From: Rheinheimera sp. EpRS3 | GTDB taxonomy: Bacteria > Pseudomonadota > Gammaproteobacteria > Enterobacterales > Alteromonadaceae | Direction: 5' to 3' | Assembly (NCBI RefSeq): GCF_001513785.1 | Contig: NZ_LNQS01000010.1 | Coordinates: forward strand, 1-64,000 | Length of the DNA stretch: 64,000 bases | Shown here: positions 1 through 10,238 of the stretch, one piece after another | Numbering within the stretch: the stretch's first letter is position 1 | How the letters are laid out: every line of letters begins with the position of its first letter | Translations under genes and position numbers: made by a program | Notes under the pieces: generated by a model | Told to the model about the DNA's origin: nothing | The model's database searches: none | Seen by the model: the letters and a program-made list of their open reading frames with translations, nothing else

Positions 1-95
1 TGACAATTTCTATAACGGCTTATGAGGTAATTACCGTGGTAAATAAATCGTCTGGCGGCGCGGTACATGGCTGGCCATTATTGTTACTGGCCTGT

Positions 96-722
96 ATGGC
101 ACTTATCCGTCAGCGCAAAGCCCTGCTAAAACCTGTGTTGCTGTTAGCAGCCCTACTGAGTTTTAACACTCAGGCAAACTGGTCGCTTGATGCTATGTTT
201 GGTAAAAGCACTACCAAGCAATCAACATCAGAGATCCTTGCCCAGCTACCTGACAACGCCGAGCTGCTGCAATATGATGACAGCGGTAAAAGCTGGGCGC
301 TGGGCCTGAGTTATTACTTTACCCCTCGATTGGCAGTACAAGCGCATTATGTTGACTTAGGCGATGCCAGTGTCAGTATGCGTGGCGAAACGCTCACCCC
401 GGAGGCGTTTCATCAGGCAGTGTCTGACATTGGCCCTATGCTGGCAAAAGGTGTACGCAGCGGCTTGTCCTACCACGTGTGGCAACATGCCGGTTGGTCG
501 GCTACTGTGCAGGCCGGCGTATTTGCCTGGAACAGCGAAACCAACAGCACTGCAGGTGACAACCTGATCCGCTATAAAACCAGCGACACCGACATCTACT
601 GGGCGCTAGGCGCCAGTTATGCACTGGACGAGCACATCGCCTTACAGGCGGTGTTTAACCGCTATCATCTGGAAGGTAATAAAGCCGACAATATTATGCT
701 CGGTGTCAGTTACTCGTTTTAA
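96..722 (+). CDS. OmpA/OmpW-like outer-membrane beta-barrel protein
   Basis: Small outer-membrane barrel of about 208 residues. The preferred start (ATG at 96) gives a basic N-terminus followed by a hydrophobic stretch ending at a TQA-type signal peptidase site; the GTG at 36 would add 20 residues ahead of the signal peptide. The mature part alternates polar and aromatic residues (GLSYYF, HYVDLG, VGVSYSF-like ending), and the protein ends in a terminal Phe, the usual BAM recognition signature. Family assignment is by overall pattern (8-stranded OmpA-type transmembrane domain); the ligand or role is unknown. A hairpin terminator follows directly. Confidence 0.7.
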   Translation: MALIRQRKALLKPVLLLAALLSFNTQANWSLDAMFGKSTTKQSTSEILAQLPDNAELLQYDDSGKSWALGLSYYFTPRLAVQAHYVDLGDASVSMRGETLTPEAFHQAVSDIGPMLAKGVRSGLSYHVWQHAGWSATVQAGVFAWNSETNSTAGDNLIRYKTSDTDIYWALGASYALDEHIALQAVFNRYHLEGNKADNIMLGVSYSF

Positions 723-730
723 CCCGCAGT

Positions 731-750
731 AAGGTGCCTCAGGGCGCCTT
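731..750 (+). terminator. Likely rho-independent terminator of the barrel gene
   Basis: Just after the stop codon at 722, AAGGTGCC pairs with GGCGCCTT (one G-T wobble) around a TCAG loop, followed by a T-rich run. Confidence 0.6.
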
Positions 751-838
751 TACTTTAGCTGCAGCGCTTTTACTGGATAGCAAAATGGTTAATACTGGCT
801 TCAGCAGGCGTCCGCCATGCTGTTAGCCGGAGGCCGCC

Positions 839-1729
839 ATGAAACTACTGACCAAGCTTAGCCCTGCCCAACGTTTATTCGCGCTGTTGCTGTTTTTGCT
901 GGCGCTGTGTGCCGGTATTTATAGCGGTATGCTGCAACAACGGCTGGTAAACCCGGTGCTGTCACCGCTGGATGACAGAGCCACCGCCGCGTTACAACGC
1001 AGCTTAGTGCTTAGCAGCGCCTCTTTTGCCACTGCCCGTTTAATTGACCGCGGCATCGCTTTTGTATCTGAAGCCCAGGTAGGCGTTGGCGTTGCCAGTA
1101 TAAAACCCGGCCAGTTGTTAAAACCACTGCAGGATATGGCGGTACGCTATTCCGACTTAATGGTGCTGGCCATGACATCCATTGGCCTGCAGCTGTTTTT
1201 GCTCGAATTTGGCAAGCTGGCGGCCTTGCCCCTGTTTGGTACGGGCATTCTGCTGTCGGCCGTAATCTTGTTGCTGGGCCCGGCGAGCTGGCGCAACACC
1301 GCCACCTACCTGTTACGTATTTTTATTGCCCTGCTGCTGGTTATTCGCATTGGTGTGCCACTGGCCGCTTTTGGCGTGGCCGAGTTGTCAGACTGGGTGC
1401 TAGAGCCGCAGCGTATAGCGGCAGAAGCCGCCCTTAGCGGTGAAACAGCGGCCTTGCAACGGGTTGATCAGCCGCTGCAAAGCGGTGACGAAGGTTCATT
1501 AAGCTGGTTGCGGCAAATGGCGGCGCAGGCCAACGATATGTTTGCCGCGGTTAAAAGTTTTTCCGACAATATGGTAGAGAAACTGATCCAGTTGATAGTG
1601 GTGTACAGCCTGCAAACTCTGGTGTTTCCGCTGTTGTCACTGTGGCTGCTGTGGCACCTTGGCCGTTGGTTTGTGCGCCGGCCTCTGGCGGAACTACCCG
1701 CCCCGGCGCACACTATACCAGCAACTTAA
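839..1729 (+). CDS. Conserved inner-membrane protein of unknown function
   Basis: A 296-residue membrane protein preceded by a good ribosome site (GGAGG, 5 bases before ATG). Hydrophobic segments are visible near residues 11-28, 105-125, 133-152, 158-180 and 245-270. The loop between the first two and the region around 190-240 are hydrophilic and probably periplasmic. I do not recognise a named domain. The last 4 bases overlap tail-to-tail with the chemoreceptor on the other strand, so the two genes converge with no room for a terminator. Confidence 0.6.
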   Translation: MKLLTKLSPAQRLFALLLFLLALCAGIYSGMLQQRLVNPVLSPLDDRATAALQRSLVLSSASFATARLIDRGIAFVSEAQVGVGVASIKPGQLLKPLQDMAVRYSDLMVLAMTSIGLQLFLLEFGKLAALPLFGTGILLSAVILLLGPASWRNTATYLLRIFIALLLVIRIGVPLAAFGVAELSDWVLEPQRIAAEAALSGETAALQRVDQPLQSGDEGSLSWLRQMAAQANDMFAAVKSFSDNMVEKLIQLIVVYSLQTLVFPLLSLWLLWHLGRWFVRRPLAELPAPAHTIPAT

Positions 1730-3405
1730 ACGCGGAACCGCTGTACCAGGGCACTGAGCCGTTGTTCAATAGTGCCCAGCTCATCGGTCGATTTTGCCAG
1801 TTCAGACGCATTATTTGCTGCCTGATCGGCCAGTTGGGCAATTTCATGAATACTGCGGCTGATATCAGCTGCCACTGCCGTTTGTTGTTCCGCCGCGGTG
1901 GCAATCTGAATATTCATCTGGGTAATGGTGCTAACCGATTTGGTAATAGTTTGCAGTGACTCACTGGCTTTATCGGCCTGCGCTACCGTTTGTACCGACT
2001 GCTCCTTACCGCGCTGCATTACCTGCACTGCATCACGGGTGCCTTGCTGGAACAAATCAATCATCTGCTGAATTTCATTGGTGCTTTGCTGCGTGCGGGT
2101 CGCCAGCGTACGCACCTCATCGGCTACTACAGCAAAACCCCGGCCCTGCTCACCGGCACGGGCAGCTTCTATTGCGGCGTTTAACGCCAGCAGGTTGGTT
2201 TGTTCGGCAATACCACGAATAACATTCACCACTGAGCCAATTTTATCGGCATTGGCACCGAGCTTTTCAATCGCATCACCGGCACGGTTTACGTCCTCAG
2301 CCAGCTTATTAATCGAGCTGATGGTAAGCGCTACACTTTGCTGGCCGCCAACGGCTTCTTTGTCTGCTTCCTGCGCGGCACTGGCAGCTAAACCGGCACT
2401 GCCGGCGACTTCCTGCACAGCGGTAGACATCTGATACACCGCCGCCGCCACCTGGGTGGTTTCGGCCTTTTGTCTGCCTGCATCCTGATCGGTTAAGCGC
2501 ACAATTTGCTGCATGGTAGACGCAGAATGGCTTAGCGCCAGCACGGCTTGTTTTACTTCATTTACCAATTGCTGAATTTTCTGCGCAAACTCATTAAAGC
2601 CGCGCGCTACTTCACCTACTTCATCGGAGGTTTCTACCTGCAAGCGCTGGGTTAAATCGCCCTCGCCCTGGCCGATATTAATCAGCGCCGCTGAGGCTTT
2701 TTGCAGTGGCGACACCACCAGGTTTGCCACAAATAACGCCAGCAGTACCACCAACACCAGCATGACTATGGCGCCGCCGATAATCAGCAGTAGGGTATTA
2801 CGAATCCGCTCACTGATTTGCGTTTGTTGTTCTGCCACGCGGCGGTCAATATCGTCGATATAAAAACCCGAGCCCAAAATCCAGCGGTTATTGTACATCG
2901 GTGCGGCATAACCCAGTTTCGGCGTTAAGCCGCCACGGGTTTTTTCATCCCACATATAGGTAACAAAGCCACCGCCTTTTTTACCAGCCTCAATTAAGTC
3001 GCGGATCAGCAGCACGCCATTGGGATCTTTTAACTCAATCAGGTTACGCCCTTCCAGTGCGGCATTAGAGCCATGCACTATATTTACACCGGCCAGATCA
3101 TAAACAAACATATAGCCGTCATCGCTGAACTTCATGGCGCGGATCACTGCCTTGGCGGCATCTAACTGCTCTGCCGACGGCTCACCGCCGCTAAAGTACG
3201 GTGCCACTGCAGTTATTGCTATAGCGACATGATGCTCCAGTGCATTTTGCTTTTCGTGCATCATATCAGCGCGAAACTGCACAACTTCTGCTTCCCCCAT
3301 TGCACGCATCTGGCTGTATATCAACAGCATCAGCGCTAATACCACTGTTACTATTGGCAATACCGCCAGCAGTAGCATTTTATTTTTCAGCTTAAAGTTG
3401 AACAT
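1726..3405 (-). CDS. Methyl-accepting chemotaxis protein with a single Cache sensor domain
   Basis: A 559-residue chemoreceptor. The chosen start (ATG at 3405, GGAG upstream) places a basic N-terminus directly before the first membrane helix; a longer reading frame to 3579 adds 58 residues without signal character. A periplasmic sCache_2-type domain (about residues 40-185, with the YMFVYDLAG and [13 protein letters not shown] signatures) is followed by a second membrane helix, a HAMP domain (about 210-265) and a cytoplasmic signalling domain with the highly conserved hairpin tip ([20 protein letters not shown]). The ligand is unknown; sCache_2 domains commonly bind small carboxylates. It diverges from the amylase operon across a 197-bp region holding a LacI-type palindrome, so co-control with glucan genes is possible but inferred. 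Confidence 0.93.
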   Translation of the reverse strand: MFNFKLKNKMLLLAVLPIVTVVLALMLLIYSQMRAMGEAEVVQFRADMMHEKQNALEHHVAIAITAVAPYFSGGEPSAEQLDAAKAVIRAMKFSDDGYMFVYDLAGVNIVHGSNAALEGRNLIELKDPNGVLLIRDLIEAGKKGGGFVTYMWDEKTRGGLTPKLGYAAPMYNNRWILGSGFYIDDIDRRVAEQQTQISERIRNTLLLIIGGAIVMLVLVVLLALFVANLVVSPLQKASAALINIGQGEGDLTQRLQVETSDEVGEVARGFNEFAQKIQQLVNEVKQAVLALSHSASTMQQIVRLTDQDAGRQKAETTQVAAAVYQMSTAVQEVAGSAGLAASAAQEADKEAVGGQQSVALTISSINKLAEDVNRAGDAIEKLGANADKIGSVVNVIRGIAEQTNLLALNAAIEAARAGEQGRGFAVVADEVRTLATRTQQSTNEIQQMIDLFQQGTRDAVQVMQRGKEQSVQTVAQADKASESLQTITKSVSTITQMNIQIATAAEQQTAVAADISRSIHEIAQLADQAANNASELAKSTDELGTIEQRLSALVQRFRV

Positions 3406-3515
3406 AGACAAACTCCGCGTTATGCCATAACAAGTTGATTCTGTTACAGCATAGTGTAAACAAGGTGGAAAGAAAGCGGGATGCGACCTTAGTTGATAAG
3501 CCTTTTGGCAACGCC

Positions 3516-3529
3516 TGCATACGTATGCA
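3516..3529. promoter_or_regulatory. Perfect 14-bp palindromic operator (LacI-type), site 1
   Basis: TGCATACGTATGCA is a perfect palindrome with a central CG, as expected for LacI-family half-sites read by paired HTHs and hinge helices. It lies 74 bases upstream of the GH13 start at 3603 and 111 bases upstream of the divergent chemoreceptor start. Near-identical palindromes occur at 11501 and 27510, each ahead of glucan-degradation genes. Binding by the LacI protein encoded at 39284-40318 is inferred. Confidence 0.75.
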
Positions 3530-3602
3530 CCATAAAAAGGCAAGCCAGCTGTAATACACTCGGCTACTTTACAGCACAAATAGAAAAATACAGGGTAGAC
3601 AG

Positions 3603-5507
3603 ATGAACAAAACAGCCACTATTCTGATGCTAAGCCTTGCTGGCAGCATGCTGCTGGCCTGCGGCGGCAAAGCACCAGAACAAGCCACGCCTGTTAAGGC
3701 AGAACCCACTGAGCATAACGCTACTATTGTGAATACTGCAGAACATAAAGTGGTGGTATATCAGGTATTCACCCGTTTATTTGGTAACCAGAACACTACC
3801 AACACCCCCTGGGGCACGCTGGAGCAAAACGGTGTGGGCAAATTTGCCGACTTTACACCAGAAGCCCTTAGCGCCATTAAAGCCATGGGCACCAGCCATA
3901 TCTGGTATACCGGTGTACCGCACCATGCTTTGGTGCGTGATTACAGCGCTTACGGCATAAGTCATGATGACCCGGACGTAATTAAAGGCCGCGCCGGCTC
4001 GCCGTATGCAGTAAAAGACTACTACAACGTTAACCCCGATTTAGCCACCGATCCGGCCAACCGCTTAGCCGAATTTGAAGCACTGATTAAGCGCACACAC
4101 CAGCATGGTATGAAAGTGCTGATTGATATCGTCCCCAACCATGTGGCACGCCAGTATCAATCGCTGTCGAACCCGGCAGGAGTATCCGACTTTGGCGCCA
4201 ATGACGATACCAGTGTTGAATATGCCCGCGACAATAACTTTTACTATGTGCCGGGCCAGCCTTTTAATGTGCCGGCATTTCCTGCCAGTTATAAAGTACT
4301 GGGCGGCGATGCTCACTCTGCCGCCGACGGCAAGTTTAACGAAACGCCAGCCAAGTGGACCGGCAATGGTTCGCGTGCGGCACAACCAGATTTTGATGAC
4401 TGGTACGAAACAGTAAAAATTAACTATGGTGTAAAACCAGACGGCAGCTACGACTTTGACAAACTGCCAAGCGATTACGCCGACAAAGACTGGCCGGCCC
4501 ATTACGCTTTCTGGCAGGGTAAAGACGTACCTGACTCCTGGCTGAAATTTCGCGACATTACCCAATACTGGCTGGATAAAGGCGTAGATGGCTTTCGCTA
4601 TGACATGGCCGAAATGGTGCCGGTAGAATTTTGGAGCTATTTAAACTCCCACGTTAAACACAAAAACCCCGACGCTTTTTTATTAGCCGAAGTGTATCAG
4701 CCGCATTTATACCGCGACTATCTTAAGCTTGGCAAAATGGATTACCTGTACGACAAGGTAGAGTTTTACGATAGCTTAAAACTGGTGATGCAAGGCAAAG
4801 GCCCCACGTCTGCATTGGTAGAAACCCAGCAACGGATGGCCGATATTGAACACCATATGCTGCACTTTTTAGAAAACCACGATGAGCAGCGTATTGCCGC
4901 ACCGGAGTTTGCCGGTGATGCCAAAAAAGGCATGCCAGCCATGGTGGTATCAGCAACTATCAGTACATCGCCCACTATGCTGTACTTTGGTCAGGACGTT
5001 GGCGAACCGGGTGCTGAAGATGCCGGTTTTGGTAAAGCCAGCCGCACCACTATTTTTGATTACTGGGGCGTACCACACCACCAGCGCTGGATGAATGGTG
5101 GCAAGTTTGATGGCGGCGGTTTAAGTGCTGACGAGCTGGCACTGCATAATTTTTATAAAACCCTGCTTAGCTTTACCGCCAACGCCCCGGCGCTAATGGG
5201 TGAATATACTGAGCTGCACAGCGTCAACCTGGCTGCAGGCACGGCCTACAGCGAGCAACAATTGGCGTTTGCCCGTTATAACGATAAGCAAAAGCTGCTG
5301 ATTGTCAGCCACTTTAACAGCGATAATAACGTCAGCTTTGGCTTAACGCTGCCGGCAGAACTGATTACAAAGTGGCAATTGGCGGATGGCCAATACCCGT
5401 TAACCGACAAGTTAACCGACACCCAATACACGCTGCAGGTAGCAAACGGCGTGGGTACTGTGGCGCTGCAACTGGCACCGCTGGCATCGGTTATTCTGGA
5501 GCTTTAA
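3603..5507 (+). CDS. GH13 alpha-amylase-family lipoprotein
   Basis: A 634-residue secreted glycoside hydrolase anchored as a lipoprotein: the signal peptide ends in the lipobox LLAC with the lipidated Cys at residue 20. The GH13 (beta/alpha)8 motifs are all present: region I DIVPNH (about 175-180), region [11 protein letters not shown] with nucleophile Asp334, region III LLAEVY with acid/base Glu363, and region IV ENHDEQR with Asp427. It should cleave alpha-1,4-glucosidic bonds of maltodextrins or starch at the cell surface or in the periplasm. Exact product specificity cannot be read from the sequence. It is separated from the GH31 gene by one base, so the two are an operon, headed by the palindrome at 3516. 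Confidence 0.92.
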   Translation: MNKTATILMLSLAGSMLLACGGKAPEQATPVKAEPTEHNATIVNTAEHKVVVYQVFTRLFGNQNTTNTPWGTLEQNGVGKFADFTPEALSAIKAMGTSHIWYTGVPHHALVRDYSAYGISHDDPDVIKGRAGSPYAVKDYYNVNPDLATDPANRLAEFEALIKRTHQHGMKVLIDIVPNHVARQYQSLSNPAGVSDFGANDDTSVEYARDNNFYYVPGQPFNVPAFPASYKVLGGDAHSAADGKFNETPAKWTGNGSRAAQPDFDDWYETVKINYGVKPDGSYDFDKLPSDYADKDWPAHYAFWQGKDVPDSWLKFRDITQYWLDKGVDGFRYDMAEMVPVEFWSYLNSHVKHKNPDAFLLAEVYQPHLYRDYLKLGKMDYLYDKVEFYDSLKLVMQGKGPTSALVETQQRMADIEHHMLHFLENHDEQRIAAPEFAGDAKKGMPAMVVSATISTSPTMLYFGQDVGEPGAEDAGFGKASRTTIFDYWGVPHHQRWMNGGKFDGGGLSADELALHNFYKTLLSFTANAPALMGEYTELHSVNLAAGTAYSEQQLAFARYNDKQKLLIVSHFNSDNNVSFGLTLPAELITKWQLADGQYPLTDKLTDTQYTLQVANGVGTVALQLAPLASVILEL

Positions 5508-5508
5508 T

Positions 5509-7932
5509 ATGAAGCGGTTATTCTTTGTTTTATTCACACTGTGCTGCGCAATCGCAGCACAGGCGGCACAGTACCAACAACATAGCCTGCAAGGTAATAC
5601 GCTAAATATTCAAACCGACAGCGGCCAGCTTAGCCTGACATTTTACCAGAGCGATGTGGTAGAAGCGTTTTATCAGAGCGAAGGCGTAAAACAGCTGCCG
5701 TCATTTTCTATTAGCCAGCAAAGCCAGCCACAGCAGTTACGCCTGACCGAAAGTGCAGCTGCCTTAACGCTGGGCTCGGCCAATTTAACGGTAAAAATTA
5801 ATAAAGCCCCACTACAGCTAAGCTATTACTATCAGGGCAAATTGTTGCTGGCCGAAGAGCAAGGTTATTTTCAACAGCAACAGCGTCAACAACAGCCGCA
5901 ACAACATGGCTTTCGCTTTGCGCTAAGCGATGGCGAAAAACTGCTGGGTGGCGGCCAGCGCGTATTAGGTATGGACCGGCGCGGACAAAAATTTCCGCTG
6001 TATAACAAAGCCCATTATGGCTACAGCACTGAGTCCAGCCAGATGTACTTTAGCCTGCCGGCGGTAATGTCGAGCAATAAGTATTTGTTATTGTTTGATA
6101 ACTCAGCCAAAGGCGAAGCCGATTTAGGCCACACTGAGCCCGGTATTATGCAGTTTAGCGCCGAAGGTGGCCGTAGCAGCTATGTGGTTGTTGCCGGCGA
6201 CTCTTACCCTGCGCTTATCAACAACTACACTGCTTTAACCGGCCGTCAGCCGCTACCGGCACGCTGGACCTTAGGCAACTATGCCTCACGTTTTGGCTAT
6301 CGTAACGAAGCAGAAGCACGCGCTGTGGTGCAGAAGTTCCGCGAGCTTAAGTTGCCGCTGGATGCCTTAGTGCTGGATTTATACTGGTTTGGCCCGGATA
6401 TTCAGGGCCATATGGGTAACCTCGATTGGGATAAAACCGCCTTTCCACAACCGGAAAACATGCTGGCCGATCTAAAAGCAGATGGCATTAACACTATTTT
6501 AGTCACCGAGCCCTTTGTGCTGACCAGTTCAAAACGCTGGCAGGAAGCGGTAGCGGCCGGTGCCATAGCACCGGGTTTAGATGGCAAGCCGAAAACCTTT
6601 GATTTTTACTTTGGTAATACCGGCTTAATTGATGTGTTTAATCCCAAAGCGCAAGACTGGTTCTGGCAAATTTATAAGGGGTTGGCAGAGCAAGGCGTAG
6701 CCGGTGTCTGGGGCGACTTAGGCGAGCCTGAAGTACACCCCGAAGATACCGTGCATGCTATCGGCACAGCCAACGAGGTACATAACGCTTACGGCCACCA
6801 GTGGGCCGATATGGTGTACAGCGGTATGCGGCGTGATTTCCCGGCACAGCGGCCCTTTATTATGATGCGCGCCGGCGCGCCCGGTAGCCAGCGCTTTGGT
6901 ATGGTGCCCTGGACAGGAGACGTTGAGCGCAGTTGGGGCGGGTTAAAGCCGCAGGTAGAACTGGCGCTTAGCATGGGGTTGTTTGGCTTTGGTTATATCC
7001 ATTCGGATTTAGGTGGCTTTGCCGGTGGCGAGCTGTTTGATAAAGAGCTGTATATCCGCTGGCTGCAATACGGCGTATTCCAGCCGGTATACCGGCCGCA
7101 TGCACAAGAGCATATCGCACCGGAAATGGTATTTCATGATAGCGACACCATCGAAACGCTGCGGCCCTGGCTGAATTTGCGTTATCAGCTACTGCCATAC
7201 AACTACACGTTGGCGTATCAAAATAGCCTAACCGGCATGCCGTTAATGCGGCCGCTATTTTTCTCTGCTGAACAAAACCCGGCGTTGATGGATGAGAAAA
7301 ACAGCTACCTCTGGGGTGACGCCTTTTTAGTCGCGCCGGTAACCGAGCCCGGTGTCACTTTATGGCCGGTGCAGTTACCAGGCGGCGTCTGGTTTGATTA
7401 TTTCAGCGGCAAACGCTACACCGGTAATAGCAAAGTTGAGGTGCCGGTAACCATTAACACCATACCGGTGCTGGTAAAAGCCGGTAGTTTTGTACCGATG
7501 ACTGAAGTTGTACAAAGCACGCAAGATTACAGCAGTAACAAGCTGACACTGCATTACTATGCCGACCCAAGCGTAGAGTGCGCTAAAGGTGAAATGTATG
7601 AAGACGATGGCAAAACGCCAGACGCTATCGCCAATGGCCAGTTTGAGCTGCTGAACTTCTATTATCTGCAGCAAGATGGCGGGCAGAAATTTGAACTGCG
7701 CCGCAGCGGCGATTACACAGGCAAGCCAGACAGCCGCGAGCTTACACTGGTAATACATAACCAAACCGCGACACCCAAACACATCAGCGTTGATGGCCGC
7801 TATATTCAACTGGTACCGCAGCAAGCGCGCTTTAACCGTATGCAAAATGTGGCCTGGTACGATAAAGCTACTAAGCAGCTAAAGGTGAAAATTAATTGGC
7901 AGGCTGATAAACAGCAGATCCTGATTCGCTAG
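5509..7932 (+). CDS. GH31 family alpha-glucosidase, exported
   Basis: An 807-residue family 31 glycosidase with a cleavable signal peptide (hydrophobic core then AQAAQ), so periplasmic or outside. The N-terminal beta-sandwich (to about residue 230) precedes the (beta/alpha)8 barrel. The catalytic nucleophile is Asp403 in GVWGDLGEPE and the likely acid/base is Asp471 in WTGDVERSW; the HSDLGGF motif typical of GH31 follows. The C-terminal beta domains (about 600-807) include the YEDDGKT motif usual at the end of GH31 enzymes. It should release glucose from the non-reducing ends of the oligosaccharides made by the upstream GH13. Second gene of the operon, one base after the GH13 stop. Confidence 0.95.
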   Translation: MKRLFFVLFTLCCAIAAQAAQYQQHSLQGNTLNIQTDSGQLSLTFYQSDVVEAFYQSEGVKQLPSFSISQQSQPQQLRLTESAAALTLGSANLTVKINKAPLQLSYYYQGKLLLAEEQGYFQQQQRQQQPQQHGFRFALSDGEKLLGGGQRVLGMDRRGQKFPLYNKAHYGYSTESSQMYFSLPAVMSSNKYLLLFDNSAKGEADLGHTEPGIMQFSAEGGRSSYVVVAGDSYPALINNYTALTGRQPLPARWTLGNYASRFGYRNEAEARAVVQKFRELKLPLDALVLDLYWFGPDIQGHMGNLDWDKTAFPQPENMLADLKADGINTILVTEPFVLTSSKRWQEAVAAGAIAPGLDGKPKTFDFYFGNTGLIDVFNPKAQDWFWQIYKGLAEQGVAGVWGDLGEPEVHPEDTVHAIGTANEVHNAYGHQWADMVYSGMRRDFPAQRPFIMMRAGAPGSQRFGMVPWTGDVERSWGGLKPQVELALSMGLFGFGYIHSDLGGFAGGELFDKELYIRWLQYGVFQPVYRPHAQEHIAPEMVFHDSDTIETLRPWLNLRYQLLPYNYTLAYQNSLTGMPLMRPLFFSAEQNPALMDEKNSYLWGDAFLVAPVTEPGVTLWPVQLPGGVWFDYFSGKRYTGNSKVEVPVTINTIPVLVKAGSFVPMTEVVQSTQDYSSNKLTLHYYADPSVECAKGEMYEDDGKTPDAIANGQFELLNFYYLQQDGGQKFELRRSGDYTGKPDSRELTLVIHNQTATPKHISVDGRYIQLVPQQARFNRMQNVAWYDKATKQLKVKINWQADKQQILIR

Positions 7933-7954
7933 TTCATCGTTATCATCACAGCGA

Positions 7955-8051
7955 GAACCGGCTTACCCTAAACCAACCATTGCAGGCCAGGATGGCCGAA
8001 TCGAGCCTACAGGGACGTATTTACGGCGTGTTGGTGTGGGTGAACCGGTTC
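7955..8051 (+). repeat. Structured intergenic repeat, copy A (core 7972-8035)
   Basis: One of three copies of a conserved 64-bp element (others at 49145-49208, reverse, and 62938-63001). The core is bounded by ACCAA (7972) and TTGGT (8031). Inside are hairpin 1 (GGCCA-GGA-TGGCC), the block CGAATCGAGCC, hairpin 2 (TAC-AGGGAC-GTA) and the conserved TTTACGGCGTG. Outside the core GAACCGG (7955-7961) pairs with CCGGTTC (8045-8051), extending the outer stem. Copies B and C carry different paired bases at the same places. It lies in the gap between the GH31 gene and thrE-like gene. Confidence 0.85.
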
Positions 8052-8127
8052 GATGCCAATACGCAGATCTAATCTCTCTGGTAACAGCGCGCTTTTGCAT
8101 TACAATGAATAAGTTACCCCCTAATGG

Positions 8128-9363
8128 ATGCCGCCTGTGTACACAGCTGATTTTAATCATAAACGCAAATTTGTCGTTAAATTGGGCAAGATGCTGCACA
8201 AGTACGGTACACCTGCCTACCGGCTGGAAGCACATTTATCCGAGCTAACAACCCACCTGGGGTTAAAAGGCTCATTTATTATCTCCCCCACCTCGATGAC
8301 CTTTGTGCTGTGGACCGACGGCCATGAGCAGGAGTACACCCATGCCTCACGGGTTAACCCCGGCGATCTGGATTTAGGTGCACTGTCGCGTACTGACGAA
8401 CTAGTCGATCAGGTGTTGCAGGGCAACGTCAGCATTAACGAAGCCGATGCACTGCTGGATGCTATTGATGTGCGCCCCAGCTCTTACGGTAAGCTGGCCA
8501 CAGCGGTAGCGATGATGGCATCCGGCGGGGCTTTTGCTATGTTAATGGCCACCAGTTGGAATGATGTACTGTGGTCGTCATTGTTATCACTGTTGGTTTA
8601 CCTGTTTATGCTGTGGGCCGCCCGCTCGCCGCGCATTGCCAATATGCTCGAGCCTTTAGTGGCACTGGCCGCCGGTATTGGCGCCTGCGCCATCAGCAGT
8701 TATATCGACCCCGGCATTAATATTCGTTTAACCGTGCTATCAGCCATTATTTCGTTTATTCCAGGGTTAGCTCTGACCATCGGCTTTGCTGAACTGGCCG
8801 CGCGGCATCTGGTATCGGGCAATGCCCGCATTATGGATGCGCTGATGCTGCTGTTTAAGCTGTATTTTGGCGCCTTACTGGGTATAGCTATAGGTTTTGC
8901 CCTGTTCGGTGTGGTCGATTTTGTTAAGCCGCCGCCAATCTCGCGCCACTTTGCCTGGCTGGCTGTAGGCATACTGGTAAGCTCGCTGATCGTGCTGTTT
9001 AAAAGCCGTGGCAAATATACGCTGTGGTCTTTAGCCGCCGGCTTTATCGCTTATGGTGTCAGCATTACCGGTGCCAGCATGTTCGATTACACCATAGGCG
9101 CATTCTTAGGTGCCTTTGCCGTTGGCCTATACAGCAACCTGTTTACCCGGTTGGCCAATGCACCGGCCGTTATCGTCGCTATGCACGGCTTAATCGTGCT
9201 GGTGCCGGGTAGTAAAACCTATATCGGTTTAAACTCGCTGATTTCAGGTCAGGACTTTGTTGTGTCTGACCGCGTGGGCCAGCAAACCTTTCTGATTTTA
9301 ATGGCGCTGGTAGCCGGGCTTATTTTTGCCAACGTAGCACTGCCGCCGAAAAAAAGTTTGTAA
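8128..9363 (+). CDS. ThrE-family threonine/serine exporter (YjjP/YjjB fused)
   Basis: A 411-residue inner-membrane protein of the ThrE family, in which the YjjP-like N-terminal half (cytoplasmic region with KYGTPAYRLE and FIISPTSM motifs, then membrane helices) and the YjjB-like C-terminal half are one polypeptide. About ten hydrophobic segments run from residue 125 to the end. Known members export threonine, serine or other small metabolites such as succinate. Substrate here is not determinable. It starts 77 bases after the extended structured repeat. Confidence 0.88.
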   Translation: MPPVYTADFNHKRKFVVKLGKMLHKYGTPAYRLEAHLSELTTHLGLKGSFIISPTSMTFVLWTDGHEQEYTHASRVNPGDLDLGALSRTDELVDQVLQGNVSINEADALLDAIDVRPSSYGKLATAVAMMASGGAFAMLMATSWNDVLWSSLLSLLVYLFMLWAARSPRIANMLEPLVALAAGIGACAISSYIDPGINIRLTVLSAIISFIPGLALTIGFAELAARHLVSGNARIMDALMLLFKLYFGALLGIAIGFALFGVVDFVKPPPISRHFAWLAVGILVSSLIVLFKSRGKYTLWSLAAGFIAYGVSITGASMFDYTIGAFLGAFAVGLYSNLFTRLANAPAVIVAMHGLIVLVPGSKTYIGLNSLISGQDFVVSDRVGQQTFLILMALVAGLIFANVALPPKKSL

Positions 9364-9440
9364 TAGTATTCAGCCGTTGTCGATTTCATCGTTGCCGTAA
9401 CGACCAGTTATACCTTTGATGGTAAAACAGGAGCAACAAC

Positions 9441-9875
9441 ATGAATCACAGCCAACAAGTACAACAAATTACCGATCTGCTTACCAGTTGGGCTAACGCA
9501 TTGCGCCGCAAAGACGTTAGCAAAATTATGACACTGTACCATGACGACATTATTGCTTTTGATGCGATAGCGCAGTTGCAATTTAAAGGCAAAGCCGACT
9601 ACCGCGAGCATTGGCAACGCTGCATGGAGTTTTGCAGCGGCGAATCGATGTTTGAAGTGCATCAGCTAAAAGTGCAGGCTAACGAGCAACTGGCGTTTAG
9701 CCACAGCCTGAACCACTGTGGCGGCACCAATGACAAAGGTGAGATGCAAAGCTGCTGGATGCGCGCCACACAGTGTTGGCAACGTGGCAGCGATGGCTGG
9801 AAAATAGTGCACGAGCACTACTCGATGCCATTTGATATGGAAAGCGGTACTATTCTGTCAAACTTAGCGCCTTAA
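9441..9875 (+). CDS. NTF2-like / SnoaL-like small protein
   Basis: A 144-residue cytoplasmic protein with the cone-shaped NTF2-like fold signature: N-terminal helices (LTSWANALRRKDVSKIMTLY), the acidic DDIIAFD turn, and a strand-rich C-terminal half (RATQCWQRGSDGWKIVHEHYS). Relatives include ketosteroid-isomerase-like and DUF4440 proteins. The ribosome site CAGGAG precedes the ATG. It lies 11 bases before the YciI gene and is part of a three-gene operon ending in an ECF sigma factor. Confidence 0.82.
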   Translation: MNHSQQVQQITDLLTSWANALRRKDVSKIMTLYHDDIIAFDAIAQLQFKGKADYREHWQRCMEFCSGESMFEVHQLKVQANEQLAFSHSLNHCGGTNDKGEMQSCWMRATQCWQRGSDGWKIVHEHYSMPFDMESGTILSNLAP

Positions 9876-9886
9876 GGAGCACAACG

Positions 9887-10231
9887 ATGAAATATCTGTG
9901 TCTGGTATATAGCGACGAAAACACCTTGCATAGCCTGCCCGACAGCCCGCATGACAGCGAATGCTTGGCCTACGCTGAAAAAATACACGGCAGCGGCCGT
10001 ATGCTGGCCGCCGAAGCCCTGCAACCGGTCAGCACTGCCACTACCATCCGGGTGCGTAGCGGCAAAGTCAGCATTACCGACGGCCCTTTTGCCGAAACTA
10101 AAGAGCAACTGGCCGGCTTTTACCTGGTAGAAGCGCATGATTTAAACGAAGCGATCCAAATTGCCAGCGGCATACCGGCAGCCCGGGTAGGCTCGGTAGA
10201 AGTACGGCCAGTGCGCCAGCTTGAGGTATAA
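9887..10231 (+). CDS. YciI/DGPF-domain protein
   Basis: A 114-residue member of the YCII (DGPF) family, with the hallmark TDGPFAETKEQLAGFYLVEA segment (about residues 63-83). Such proteins are the standard genomic partners of ECF42-type sigma factors. It starts MKYLCLVYSDE, a typical family start, with AAGGAG upstream. The gap to the sigma gene is only 7 bases, so the two are translated from one transcript. The biochemical role of DGPF proteins in this context is not established. Confidence 0.92.
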   Translation: MKYLCLVYSDENTLHSLPDSPHDSECLAYAEKIHGSGRMLAAEALQPVSTATTIRVRSGKVSITDGPFAETKEQLAGFYLVEAHDLNEAIQIASGIPAARVGSVEVRPVRQLEV

Positions 10232-10238
10232 CCCTTAG

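Noticed and set aside
3405-3579. Longer chemoreceptor with 58 extra N-terminal residues
   Set aside because: The added part would precede the first membrane helix with Cys-rich, unmatched sequence and cover the operator; ATG 3405 has its own ribosome site.
4065-4565. 166-residue open frame antisense to the GH13 gene
   Set aside because: The sense frame has all GH13 catalytic motifs; the antisense frame has no start signal and no domain.
8041-8060. GGTTCGATGCC, resembling a tRNA T-loop
   Set aside because: It is the right arm of the extended stem of structured repeat A; no acceptor stem, D arm or anticodon arm can be drawn around it. I found no tRNA or rRNA in the window.
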